Source of the DNA: Mauremys mutica
Taxonomy: Eukaryota; Chordata; Testudines; Geoemydidae
DNA: 64,000 nt
NCBI RefSeq assembly: GCF_020497125.1
Contig: NC_059094.1
Coordinates: 4,629,733 to 4,693,732 of the forward strand
Direction: 5' to 3'
The notes below the pieces were generated by a model. The model did not search any database. It had not been told where the DNA came from and was given only the letters and a program-made list of their open reading frames with translations. Shown one piece after another: positions 11,578 to 22,905 of the stretch. Every line of letters begins with the position of its first letter. Positions within the stretch are counted from its first letter, which is position 1. Made by a program: the position numbers and the translations under genes.

Positions 11578-13043
11578 CACAGCCCTGCCCTCCTGCCAGC
11601 ACGGGGCCTGCCCTGTCATCCGCTCACCATTACCCCACGAGAGCCACCCGACCACAGCCCTGCCCTCCTGCCAGCATGGGACCTGCCCTGTCATCCGCTC
11701 ACCATTACCCCACGAGAGCCGCCCGCCACAGCCCTGCCCTCCTGCCAGCACGGGGCCTGCCCTGTCATCCGCTCACCATTACCCCACGAGAGCCACCGGC
11801 CACAGCCCTGCCCCTTCCTCCCAGCACGGGGCCTGCCCTGTCATCCGCTCACCATTACCCCACGAGAGCCGCCCGCCCACAGCCCTGCCCTCCTGCCAGC
11901 ACGGGGCCTGCCCTGTCATCCGCTCACCATTACCCCACGAGAGCCGCCCGCCACAGCCCTGCCCTCCTGCCAGCACGGGGCCTGCCCTGTCATCCGCTCA
12001 CCATTACCCCACGAGAGCCGCCCGCCCACAGCCCTGCCCCTTCCTCCCAGCACGGGGCCTGCCCTGTCATCCGCTCACCATTACCCCACGAGAGCCGCCC
12101 GCCCACAGCCCTGCCCCTTCCTCCCAGCACGGGGCCTGCCCTGTCATCCGCTCACCATTACCCCACGAGAGCCGCCCGCCACAGCCCTGCCCTCCTGCCA
12201 GCACGGGGCCTGCCCTGTCATCCGCTCACCATTACCCCACGAGAGCCGCCCGCCCACAGCCCTGCCCTCCTGCCAGCACGGGGCCTGCCCTGTCATCCGC
12301 TCACCATTACCCCACGAGAGCCGCCCGCCACAGCCCTGCCCCTTCCTCCCAGCACGGGGCCTGCCCTGTCATCCGCTCACCATTACCCCACGAGAGCCGC
12401 CCGCCACAGCCCTGCCCCTTCCTCCCAGCACGGGGCCTGCCCTGTCATCCGCTCACCATTACCCCACGAGAGCCGCCCGCCACAGCCCTGCCCCTTCCTC
12501 CCAGCACGGGGCCTGCCCTGTCATCCGCTCACCATTACCCCACGAGAGCCGCCCGCCCACAGCCCTGCCCCTTCCTACCAGCACGGGGCCTGCCCTGTCA
12601 TCTGCTCACCATTACCCCACGAGAGCCGCCCGCCACAGCCCTGCCCTCCTGCCAGCACGGGGCCTGCCCTGTCATCCGCTCACCATTACCCCACGAGAGC
12701 TGCCCGCCCACAGCCCTGCCCTCCTGCCAGCACGGGGCCTGCCCTGTCATCCGCTCACCATTACCCCACGAGAGCCGCCCGCCACAGCCCTGCCCTCCTG
12801 CCAGCACGGGGCCTGCCCTGTCATCTGCTCACCATTACCCCACGAGAGCCGCCCGCCACAGCCCTGCCCCTTCCTCCCAGCACGGGGCCTGCCCTGTCAT
12901 CCGCTCACCATTACCCCACGAGAGCCGCCCGCCACAGCCCTGCCCTCCTGCCAGCACGGGGCCTGCCCTGTCATCCGCTCACCATTACCCCACGAGAGCC
13001 GCCCGCCCACAGCCCTGCCCCTTCCTCCCAGCACGGGGCCTGC
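11578..13043. repeat. 75-bp-period GC-rich minisatellite, 19 full units
   Basis: This is a head-to-tail array with unit starts at 11578, 11653, 11727, 11801, 11878, 11952, 12027, 12104, 12180, 12255, 12329, 12405, 12481, 12558, 12634, 12709, 12783, 12857, 12933 and a partial unit from 13008. Unit lengths are 74-77 bp. Two alternating variants differ at 'CCTCCTGCCAG' versus 'CCCCTTCCTCCCAG', plus an extra C in 'GCCCGCCCAC'. Units are nearly identical, which points to recent expansion or homogenisation. It lies in the SCMH1 intron, about 70 bp upstream of the acceptor of the exon at 11304-11504. Each unit, read in gene direction, contains ATG|GTGAGC, a good match to a splice donor. The long open frames across it exist only because the unit lacks stops. 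Confidence 0.97.
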
Positions 13044-13771
13044 CTGCTGTCACATGCTCACAAACAGGGTGAACCAAGCCAGTCCAGCATAGCCACTGGT
13101 CTGCTGCCTACCAGCACAAGGCATATTTAGAAGAGGTACAAGCCCACAATGCTGATTCCTCGCTTCCCTGCGGCTCATCCTCCAAGCCACGCTAGCATCT
13201 CCTCCACGGCCTCTGTCCTAGCGCTCCAAGTATGCCAATCTGTGGGCGGGTTTGCACAGGGGCGTGCTGAGCGTCCCCCAAACTGTGTGCTGGGCAGAGT
13301 TAGCATCAGACTCCCCTTTCTGGCGTCAGCTTTAGTTCTGACTCAAGATCGGAACCCCACAGAAACCTTAGCTTGGTTTTTCTAGGATCTCAACCCTGGC
13401 TCCTTTGTGCCCAAAGCGACTCTGGCTGCCTCTCCACCCCACTAGGAGCTCAATGGACCCAGCAAGACTCTGCAGCAGACACCCTGACTTTTAATGCAGG
13501 CTTCTGGGGTGACTCAACAGCAGAGCCTGCCCCCCTCTCTAGTTCCAGAGAGAACTGGGGTGCTGCAGCCCTTCCTGCCTCAGAGCAGCATGGGCCTGGA
13601 GAAATGCCCCTCCTGGAGCGGCGGAGTTGCTAGCATGTGTGTGTCCAACCAAAAGGCTCCAAGAGAGCACTCTGCACCTAGTTCCAAGGTTAGCCTCAGC
13701 CCAGAGTGAAAGGTCTGGCGTGTCCATGCAGACATCCCTCTGTTCAACCCCCAGGGGACGCCGCTAGGTAC
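13044..13771. other. SCMH1 intron, nothing recognised
   Basis: Mixed-composition intron between the minisatellite and the hAT composite. No gene or repeat family was recognised. Confidence 0.5.
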
Positions 13772-13779
13772 CTCTAAGC

Positions 13780-15477
13780 CAGGCCTGCACAACTCGTAAA
13801 GCGGCGAGGGCCACATTACTCCAAAGAAAACAGCTGAGGTCTGAAACCCCCCGGCTCCGCAGAAACACCCCGCGCCAGGGCCGTCCAGCCCTGCAGAAAC
13901 AAACCCTCCTTCCCCAGCGCCGCGCCACCAAAACAGCTGTGGGCCAAAAAGGAAGGTTGGGGGTGGGGAGTTGATACTTTATTTTAAATCAACCAGGGGC
14001 TCCCAGCTGAAGAGGTGGCTGGGAGCCCTCAGGGTCAAATTAAAGGGCTCGGGGCTCCGGCGGCTGGGGGAACCCGGCAGGGCCGGCTCTAGGTTTTTTG
14101 CTGCCCCAAGCAAAAGAAAATTTGGCTGCCCCCCATCCCAGCTCTGGGCTCCCCCCTGTACCCCCCTGCTGCCCCAATCCTGGGCTCTCCCCCCACTGAC
14201 CCACACCCCTTGCCTCCCCATCAGTGCCCTCCCCCCACCCTCCTCATGCCCCAGCCCTGGGCTCCCCCCCACCAGTGCCTCCGCCTCCAACACCTCCTGC
14301 CTCCCCAGCCCTGGGTCACTGGTAACGCCCCCAGGGCGGGTCATTCAGCAGGAATTTTGGATGTGCACAGAACACAGACAGGATTGGTTCCCATATGGTT
14401 ACAGAGCTGCAGTAAAGTGGAACAATTTCAGCTTGTGTGATTGGAGGAGATCTGGATGCATATTATAAGACTGTCCTCCATAAATGAGGAAAAGTTGAGG
14501 TGCCTTTATTATTCTTTTGTTCCACTCTTTCTTTCTATGGGGAATTTGCCAATTTGATTTGGGAGAAATGAAGTAACAGCTGCCCAAACTGATCTTGAGC
14601 GCTCCTGAATTTTGAGGTGTTCAAGAAAGCCCTGGCTGGGTTTGGTCCTGCTTTGAGCAGGGGGTTGGACTAGATACCTCCTGAGGTCCCTTCCAACCCT
14701 GAGATTCTATGTTATTCTATGAAATCTGGAAGGCAGGTGCTGGGAGGGGGGGCTGTGGGCTCCACGGGGGAGCATGGCAGCAACTGTCTGGAGCTGCATG
14801 GAGCCAGACACGCTGGTCTGAGTGGCACGGTAAGGGGTAGGGGGTTCCGGAGGGCAGTCAAGGGACAGAGAGCAGGGGTGGTTGGATGGGGCAGAGGTTC
14901 AGGGGGGCAGTCAGGGGACAGGCAGCAGTAGGATAGGCATGGGAGTCCCAGGGGTTTATCAGGGGACAGGTAGGGGGTGGGGTCCTGGGGGAAAGTTGGG
15001 GGGGTCTCAGAAGGGGGCAGTTGGGGACAAGGAGAAGGGAGGCTTAGATAGGGGCTGGGGTCCCAAGGGGCAGCTGGGGCAGGGGTCCTGGGAGAGGGGT
15101 ATCAGGGGACAAGGACCAGCGGTGTTAGATTGGTGGTGGGGGTCCTGGGCGGCAGTTGGGGCAGGGGTCCGGGGAGGGGGCAAACAGCGGCCGCGTGCCG
15201 GGATTCAAACGGCTCTGGGCTGCCCGCAGCCGCGGGGGGCCCTGAGCCCTTTAAATCCCAGGCGCGGCTGGGAATCCTTGCAGGCAGCCCAGAGCCCTTT
15301 GACTCCCCGCGGCTGGGATTTAAAGGGCTCAGGGCTCCCTGCGGCTGCGGGCACCCCAGAGCTCTTTGCTTCCCGGCCGCGGCTGGGATTCAAAGGGCTC
15401 TGGGGTGCCCGCAGAGCGCCGTGTGTGGGGGATTTAGAATCCCCCCGCGGGCTGCACAGTGAGGCTTCGCAGGCCTG
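13780..15477. mobile_element. Composite non-autonomous hAT element with 8-bp TSD
   Basis: The ends are CAGGCCTGCAC at 13780 and, reverse-complemented, CAGGCCTGCGAAGC at 15477. They are flanked by a perfect 8-bp duplication CTCTAAGC at 13772-13779 and 15478-15485. Short CAGG-type inverted ends with an 8-bp duplication are hAT hallmarks. No transposase was found. The 1.7-kb interior is mosaic: a second hAT-like start CAGGGCCGGCTCTAGG at about 14081, C-rich text to about 14335, a CR1 tail fragment at about 14600-14722, GGGG-rich sequence at 14730-15180, and a GC-rich set of inverted segments at about 15190-15415. It lies in the SCMH1 intron between exons 11304-11504 and 15722-15848. Confidence 0.75.
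14600..14722 (+). repeat. CR1 LINE 3'-end fragment
   Basis: The sequence has the CR1 tail phrases 'agccctggctgggtttggtc', 'gagcagggggttggactaga', 'cctgaggtcccttccaaccc' and then ATTCTATG repeats. It is 5'-truncated and lies inside the hAT composite, so it either inserted there or was captured. Confidence 0.85.
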
Positions 15478-15721
15478 CTCTAAGCAATAATTTATGAGAG
15501 GAAAATGCAGTGCCATCACCCCGGGGGAAATGAGGGAGGGCATGGGGAACCTCTAGGTCTCTTTCCAGCCTGATTCTTCTCTGCGTTAGGCCGCTCTTAT
15601 TTCCACACTGGCCAGACTCGCTGCCATGTCTGGAAATCATGGTATCTTCACTTGATATTTTCTGGGTTCCCCCAGATTCCTTAACTGCATCATCTTTCCT
15701 GAGGAGGCGAGCTCAGCTTAC

Positions 15722-15848
15722 CTGTGGGGGCCTGCATGGCAGAGTTGGGGATAGTAGCAGCATCCTGGGGCACAGTGCTTGTGTCTGGCTCTGGCGTGCT
15801 AGTTGTCGGAGAGGTGGGGGCTGGATTCAGCAAAGTCCGAGGTTTCCT
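15722..15848 (-). CDS. SCMH1: SCMH1 coding exon, Pro/Thr/Ser-rich linker
   Basis: This 127-nt exon has acceptor CCCTTTCTGCAG|AGGAAA and donor CCCACAG|GTAAGC. It encodes RKPRTLLNPAPTSPTTSTPE then a segment ending NSAMQAPT. It is a short disordered Pro/Thr/Ser linker before the SLED domain. It starts in phase 0 and leaves one base, completed by TC of the next exon to code Val. A C-rich tandem repeat begins about 40 bp upstream of the acceptor in transcript direction, so it lies close to the splicing signals. The downstream intron (4.2 kb) contains a hAT composite and the larger minisatellite. Confidence 0.9.
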
Positions 15849-15887
15849 CTGCAGAAAGGGATTGGGAAGAGTTCATCCCGCCACTCC

Positions 15888-16275
15888 CCACCATCCTGCC
15901 CCGCCCAGCGCCCTCATCAGACCACACCCCCACCCTGCTCTACTGCAGCCCACATCAGACCCCACTCTGCTCCAGCCCCCCACCCACATCAGACCCCACT
16001 CCCCGCCCTTCTGTACCCACCACCCTCGTCTGTCCCCGCCCACATCCTGCTCAACCCACCCTCCCACCACCCTCATCAGACCACGCCCCCACCCTGCTCT
16101 ACCTCCGCCCACCGCCCTCATCAGACCCTGCCCCCACCCTGCTCTATCCCCCGCCCAGCACCCTCATCAGACCACGCCCCCACCCTGCTCTACCTCCGCC
16201 CACCGCCCTCATCAGACCCTGCCCCCACCCTGCTCTATCCCCCGCCCAGCACCCTCTTCAGACCCCACCCCCTGC
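15888..16275. repeat. C-rich tandem repeat, 91-bp double unit
   Basis: This is a degenerate array of about 45-bp half-units around 'cctcatcagaccacgccccc' and 'accctgctct', best preserved as a 91-bp higher-order unit (compare 16071 with 16162). It begins about 40 bp upstream, in gene direction, of the acceptor of the SCMH1 exon 15722-15848, and is strongly C-rich on the plus strand (G-rich in the transcript). The left part is more diverged than the right. Confidence 0.88.
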
Positions 16276-16730
16276 TTGGCCACGCTTCCTGACACTTTTA
16301 AATATGATCATCCCTGGGGGTGTGAGGCTGGAGTCTAGTTACTCCCTCCACTCCACACCCCTGCCCAGTGCATGTGCTGCCAGCGCCTGCTGGGTTGAGG
16401 ACCTGGAGTCTGGAGACGCTCCCAAACTCCACACTCCATGGGTGTGCTCCCATTACCCGTCAGTCCCAGGGCTGGACTTTGCCTCCCACACACACAAAAG
16501 CATAGGTGCTGCAACTCGGGGACGGAGGGTGCTGGGGGTGCTGCTGCACCTCCTCACTTGAAGTGGTTTCCATCATATCCAGGGTTTACAGTTTAGTTCA
16601 ATGGCTCTCAGCCCCCTCACTATACAAAGTGTTCCAGCGCCCCTGCACAAAAACACAGCTGCTCTCCCAGAGGCACACACGCAGCACGCTCCATTCACAT
16701 GTGATCACAGGCACGTACCCTGTCACCTAC
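16276..16730. other. SCMH1 intron, nothing recognised
   Basis: Short intron sequence between the tandem repeat and the basic-linker exon. No feature could be supported. Confidence 0.5.
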
Positions 16731-16963
16731 CTTACTGCCAGGCTTTGGTCCCCTCTTTTTGGGGAATTTCAGAGGCTCCACAGACTTGGAGGGGGTAGGG
16801 ATGGGATGATGGATCAAGGCCTTGGGCGTCCGGCCGCGCTTCTTGCCCGACTTGCGACGCTTTTGCTCAGGTTGGGCCCCCAAAGCAGTCTTCATGCTGC
16901 TGTGCATGCTGGGCTTCTCGGCACTTCCTTCAGAGACAGGAAACGGGCTCTTTGGAATCACAA
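16731..16963 (-). CDS. SCMH1: SCMH1 coding exon, basic AT-hook-like linker
   Basis: This 233-nt exon has acceptor TTTTGACTGCAG|TTGTG and donor GGCAGTAAG|GTAGGT. It encodes VIPKSPFPVSEG onward, a low-complexity Ser/Pro stretch, then a strongly basic part with KKRGRTPK and FPKKRGPKPGSK. These basic GRP-like motifs resemble AT-hooks and nuclear-localisation signals, which fits the linker between MBT2 and the SLED domain in Scm proteins. The exon starts with two bases completing a Val codon and ends on a codon boundary. The acceptor has a weak polypyrimidine tract. The frame is open throughout. Confidence 0.92.
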
Positions 16964-17254
16964 CTGCAGTCAAAAGAACGATGATGATCATCATTGACAC
17001 AAGGTTACGATGGCATAATTATTCCTGCACACAGCTGTGGATCAGAATATGAGTGGCTTCTATCTGTAAATGCCGCCATCCCCGGGTAGCAGCAACTTTC
17101 GCTGTACACTAGAGAGCTCAGAGCTGAGTGTGCAGATGATTTTTCTGCATCTCATGTAGGAACCCACATCTCGACTTCCAGTCCAGTGCTTTAGCCATAA
17201 GACAGTCCTTTCTCCGAAAATATGGGACATTCTGGCTTAAGTTAGGTGGACTGC

Positions 17255-19990
17255 TCAATTAGCATAAGAATGGCCATACTGGGTCAAACCAATGGTCCAT
17301 CTAGCCTAGTTTCCTGTCTTCCAACGGTGGCCAATGCCAGGTTCCCCAGAGCGAATGAACAGAACAGGCAATCATCAAGTAATCTATCCCCTGTTGCCCA
17401 TTCCCAACTTCTGGCAAACAGAGGCTAGGGACACCATCCCTGTCCATCCTGGCTAACAGCCATTGATGGACCTATCCTCCATGAACTTATCTAGTTCTTG
17501 TTTGAAACCTGTTATAGTCTTGGCCTTCACAACATCCTCTGCGAAGAGTTCCACAAGTTGACTGTGCATTGTGTGAAGAAATACTTCCTTCTATTTGTTT
17601 TAAACCTGCTGCCTATTCATTTCATTTGGTGACCCCTAGTTCTTGTGTTATGAGAAAGAGTAAGTAACACTTCTTTATTTACTTTCTTCACAGCAGCCAT
17701 GATTTTATAGACCTCTACCATATCCCCCCCATCATCTCTTTTCCAAGATGAAAAGTTCCAGTCTTATTAGTCTCTCCTCATACAAAAGCTGTTCCATACC
17801 CCTAATCCTTTTTGTTGCCCCTTTCTGAACATTTTCCAATTCCAATGTATCTCTTTTGAGATGGGGTGACCACAAGCACTGTTCAAGATGTGGGCGTACC
17901 ATGGATTTATACAGAGGCAATCTGATATTCTGTCTTGTTATCTATCCCTCTCCTAATGGTTCCTAACATTCTGTTAGCCTTTTTGACTGCCGCTACACAT
18001 TGAACGGATGTTTTCAGAGAACTATCCACAATTACTCCAAGATCTCTAATTTAATTTAGCTAATGCAGACCCCATCATTTTATATGTATAGTTGGATTAT
18101 GTTTTCCAGTGTGCATTACTTTGCATTTATCAACACCAAATTTCATCTGCCATTTGTTGCCCAGTCACCGAGTTTTATGAGATCCCTTTGTACCTCTTCG
18201 CAGTCAGCTTTGGACTTAACTATCTTGAGCAGTTTTGTATCATCTGCAAATCTTGCCAACTCGCTGTTTATCCCTTTTTCCAGTTCTTTTATGAATATGT
18301 TTAACACTACTGGTCCCAGTACAGACCCCTGGGGGATACGGCTATTTACCTCTCTCCATTCTGAAAACTGAGCATTTATTCCTAACTCCTTATATCCTAT
18401 GCTTAAACCAGTTACTTCCCTCTTATCCCATGACAACTTATTTTGCTTAAGAGCCTTTGGTGAGGGACCTTGTCAATGGCTTTCTGAAAATTTAAATACA
18501 CTATATTCACTGGATCCTCCTTGTCCACATGCTTGTTGACCCCCTCAAAGAATTCTAGTAGATTAGTGAGGCATGATTTCCCTTTACAAAAACCATGTTG
18601 ACTCTTCCCCCAACAAATCGTGTTCATCTGACAATTTTGTTCTTTACTACAGTTTCAACCAATTTGCCCAGTGCTGAAGTTAGGCTTACCAGCCTGTGAT
18701 TACTAGGATTGCCTCTGGAGTCTTTTTTAAAAAAATGGCATCACATTAGCTATCCTCCCATCATTTGGTACAGAAACTGATTTAAATAATAGGTTCACAT
18801 ACCACAGTTAGTAGTTCTGCAATATCACATTTCAGTTCCTTCAGAACTCTTGGGTGATACCATCTGGTGCTGGTGACTTATTACTGTTTAGTTTATCAAT
18901 TTGTTCCAAAACCTCCTCTAGTGACACCTCAATCTGGAACAGTTCCTCAGATCTGTCATCTAAAAAGAAGGGCTCAGGTTTGGGAAATCTCCCTTACATC
19001 CTCAGCCATGAAGACCAATGCAAAGAATTCATTTAGTTTCTCTGCAATAGCCTTAGCTTCCTTGAGTGCTCCTTTAGCATCTCAACCATCCAGTGGCCCC
19101 ACTGGTTGTTTAGCAGGCTTCCTCCTTCTGATATATTTTAACATTTTTTTGCTGTTACTTTTTGAGTTTTTGGCTAGCTGTTCTTCAAATTCTATTTTGG
19201 CCTTCCTAATTATATTTTTACACTTCACTTGGCAGAGTTTATGCTCCTTTCTATTTTCTTCAACAGGATTTAACTTCTACTTTTTAAAGGATGCCTTTTT
19301 GCCTCTCACTGCTTCTTTTACTTTGTTGTTTAGCCATGGTCGCACTTTTTTGGTCCTCTTGTTTTTTTTTTTAATTTGGGTATAAATTTAAATTGAGCCT
19401 CTATTATGGTGTCTTTAAAAAGTTTTCATGAAGCTTGCAGGGATTTCACTTTTGGCACTGTACCTTTTAATTTCTGTTTAATTAACCTCCCCATTTTTGT
19501 GTAGTCTCCCTTTCTGAAATTAAAAGCTACCACGGTGGCCACTTTGGTATCCCCCGCAGGGATGTTAAATTTTATTATGTTATGGTCACTAATACCAAGC
19601 AGTTCAGCTATGTTCACCTCTTGGACCAGATTCTATGCTCCATTTAGGATTAAATCAAGAATTGCCTCTCCTCTGGTGGGTTCAGGACTAGCTGCTCCAA
19701 GAAGCAGTCATTTAAGGTATCAAGAAACTTCCTCTCTGCATCCCGTCCTGAGGTGACATGTACCCAGTCAATATGGGGATAGTTGAAATCTGCCATTATT
19801 ATTATTATTATTATTGAGCTTTTTATTTTTATAGCCTCTCTGATCTCCCTGAGAATTTCAGTCACTATCACCATCCTGGTCAGGTGGTCAGTAGAATATA
19901 CCTACTGCTGTATTCTTAATATTCAAGCATGGAATTACCATCCCTAGTGATTCTATGGTACAGTTTGGTTCACATCATTTTTATATCATT
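17255..19990 (-). mobile_element. Long CR1 LINE copy, ORF2 decayed
   Basis: The 3' end is to the left, with 'gaatggccatactgggtcaa' and 'ccatctagcctagtttcctg'. Moving right on the minus strand come reverse-transcriptase pieces ([20 protein letters not shown] and FADDTK near 18230-18345; [20 protein letters not shown] near 18540-18610) and then endonuclease pieces (MADFNYPHIDW near 19765-19795; LGISDHNIIKF near 19575-19600). Order and spacing match CR1 ORF2 (endonuclease, then reverse transcriptase). Several stops and frameshifts disable it. About 2.7 kb survives. The 5' part is missing. A TTA/ATT triplet run at about 19796-19818 lies inside the copy. It sits in the 30.4-kb SCMH1 intron. Confidence 0.92.
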
Positions 19991-22433
19991 TACTTCATTG
20001 GCACTGAACTCCCTGAGGAGCAAGGTTCTAGTCCTACCTCTTCATATAAGTTACCTGGCTTGTCATCAAGTCCCGCCCTTTCTTTACCGTATGTAGTGGC
20101 CTGTCATAGAGAACATTCCAAACAGGAGGGCCAGTCAGCACCTGCCTGACAGTCACAGAGACAGTGCTGTTTGAAAGCCCCTTCTAGCACTTGCAGGCAA
20201 AAAGTCAAATCTGCAGTGCCCACAACTTTCCAATGCATTGCAGCTGCGAGGTGCACCCTCCACCCTTGATCCCTACAGACTGGGGCTGCTATCCACAGCC
20301 CATGGCATGCTCCACTCAAGGTACTGCCCAACCTAAATGAAGTGACACCCCAACTGCCTGCAGCTGGCACATGCAGTCCATTCGCACTTCCTTCTTAGGG
20401 CTCTCCAGGCTGCAAGGTCAGGCTGCCCCAGTATCAAAACACAGCCCTTTGGGATACTTGCCTACTGTTAAAGGGGACAGTCCCTTTTTCCTCTCAGCCA
20501 TTTTTTCAAGTTTCCTTGTTTTTCTGCATCAGCCCCCTTATCCCGCCGTAGTCACTCATCTGCTCATATTCTCATAGGGACAGGAAGTGACTCAGCTCCA
20601 ATGATTAACATTTTGCTCTAGAATTTAAACATCTGTAAAAAATAAATAAATAAGGCCTAAAATTTCAGGAATGTCCACTAATTTTGGAAGCCCAACCTGA
20701 GACACCAATGGATGTTTCAAATGGAGGCACATAGATTGGTAATTGCTTTTGCAAATGTCAATCAGATCTCTACCCTCATGGTCATGGAGAAAACCTTCAA
20801 CATGTGAACTGAGTGTAACTGATGCAGTGATGTCTGTCTACTTCAACAGCTTCCAGAGGTGAACTGCCACTCTTCATCTCCCAGACTAGAGGACTCCCCA
20901 TGTGCGAGGGCACTGAAATGACAACACCTCCTGAATTCCTCTCTCTTTAGTCTTTGCTCACAGGGGCAGACTCACCCCTTAAGTGACAGCCTGATATTGA
21001 TTTCAGCCTCTACAGCAGTGGGTGGGAAGGTGGCTGGTCCTTGGGCATCTAGTGAGGAGAGCCCTGTGAGAACCCAGATGAACATGCTGGTCAGCAAGGG
21101 GAAATGCAGCTATGGATCAGCTGAGCAGTAAGTGGCTGATCACCCCATACCCTATCTCTGGCCATTAGAGGGTTACAAGCGTCTGAAACAGGAATGGGGT
21201 GGCCTAGCCTGCACTTCCAAGAGCTGTCTCACAGGCTTTGCCATCCTGAAGCCCTCAGCACCCAGATCAGTTGCCAGCGTCACCTAGGCACATAGGCTAT
21301 TCTAGATGTAGGCTGGAGACTTCAGCTTCCAGGCAGGTGCCCCAGCCACAAGAAAGCCTCCTTAAGGCTATGGGCTCAAACCTTCCGCCCACCGCAGCCT
21401 CAGGGAAACCGCTAAGGCAGGAGTGGGGATGAGCAGCTTCCTCATTTACATCCAGGGAGAGACACCAGACCTTGCTGGTGCAAATGCAATGGCAACAAAC
21501 GAACCAGAGAAGAGCATCCTGGGTCAAGACTCAGTGATGGAATGGAGGCCAGACGGCTGTGGCTTTGTGAAGGTCCTCAGGCACTACAGCACCAGGGGCT
21601 AATACCTAGACAAGGGCAGAGTCGGGAGGGGCTAGGCGCCATGTGAGAGCAGAGGAGCCTAGGAGAAGTGGTCTGTGAGAGGCTTGTGTGCACGGCCCTG
21701 AGTCCATGAGCTCCAGCTACCAGCCACAACAGCAAGGGGTTTACTTGGGAGGAGGGATGAATACAAACTAAGACTCTTAAGTGAAAAAGTCAGCAGTGTC
21801 CCCCCCAGCTCCTAGACCAACCCCTCGCTCCCACTGGTCACTGCTAAAGGGGAGACAGCTGTCAGTCACAGAGCCCTGGCTATTTTCACCAACTGTCAGA
21901 GGAGAGCAGTGGTGCTGTACGACCGTCTCTCTGGTGGGGGCTCAGGCTGGCAGGGTGAAGGGATTCCAGCCCCCACCTGTAAACAATATGCTACACCCAT
22001 GCTCTGGCAGAGGTGAGGTTAGCTCAGTGTCCAGTGGACACCGCAGGAAAGGCTCTGGGGTCCATTCCCATCTCGGCCATGAATCACTAGGCTCTTAGGC
22101 AACGGACTCACGCTCTCTCTCCTGCAGCTTACGTGAGAAAAGGAGACTTGCTGCACCTGGTGCCTGGGCCATTGGGAGTCTAAGCTGCTTGCATGTCTCC
22201 CCATTTACCCAGCACCTGCTGGAATTGTTTACACCAGCGCAGCATGGGCGTGAAATACTACGCTGCTGACAGAGCGTTTTAGACCCACGCTGTACTCACT
22301 CTGCAGTGGGGCAAACAACAACAACCCATCCCTGAACTGAGCCCACTGTACTTAGTAGGTGGATACTGTGAGTTTTAGGACGACTTCACTTTTAATTTCC
22401 TTGCTTTTATTATGTGCTTGGCTCTGTAAATGA
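19991..22433. other. SCMH1 intron, nothing recognised
   Basis: This 2.4-kb stretch shows no recognised gene or repeat family. The open frames in it are short and show no conserved motif. Confidence 0.5.
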
Positions 22434-22902
22434 TGTGAAATTGGAGGATTTGGCCAAAAGAAATCTGATGAAGTTCAACAAAGACAAGTACAGAGTCCTG
22501 CACTTAGGACAGAAGAATCCCATTCACTGCTACAGGCTGGGGACCGACTGGCTAAGCAGCAGTTTTGCAGAAAAGGACCTGGGAATTACAGTGTATGAGA
22601 AGCTGGATATGAGTCAGCAGTGTGCCCTTGTTGCCAAGAAGGCTAACGGCATATTGGGCTGCATTAGTAGGAGCATTGCCAGCAGGTCGAGGGAAGTGAT
22701 TATTCCCCTCTATTCGGCACTGGTGAGGCGACATCTGGAGTGTTGCGTAAATTTCCCCCCTCCTCCCCCCACTACAGAAGGGATGTGGACAAATTGGAGA
22801 TAGTTCAGTGGAGGGCAATGAAAATGATCAGGGGGCTGGGGCACATGACTTATGAGGAGATACTGAGGGAACTGGGCTTGTTTAGTCTGCAGAAGAGAAG
22901 AC
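22434..22902 (+). mobile_element. CR1 LINE copy, 5' segment (interrupted)
   Basis: The frame reads LAKRNLMKFNKDKYRVLHLG, then [20 protein letters not shown] and [20 protein letters not shown], the C-terminal part of CR1 reverse transcriptase. It continues to 'agaagagaagac' at 22902, where a Harbinger element is inserted. The element resumes at 24993 with no loss of sequence. Small indels near 22755 break the frame. Confidence 0.92.
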
Positions 22903-22905
22903 TAA

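Noticed and set aside
11323..13130. Three overlapping open frames of 524-589 codons on the plus strand
   Set aside because: They read through the 75-bp minisatellite, which happens to lack stops in all three frames. The product is a Pro/His/Cys-rich repeat with no domain, and the gene here is on the other strand.
15639..16561. Open frames of 204-252 codons on the plus strand
   Set aside because: They cross the C-rich tandem repeat and run antisense to an SCMH1 exon. Composition explains the lack of stops.
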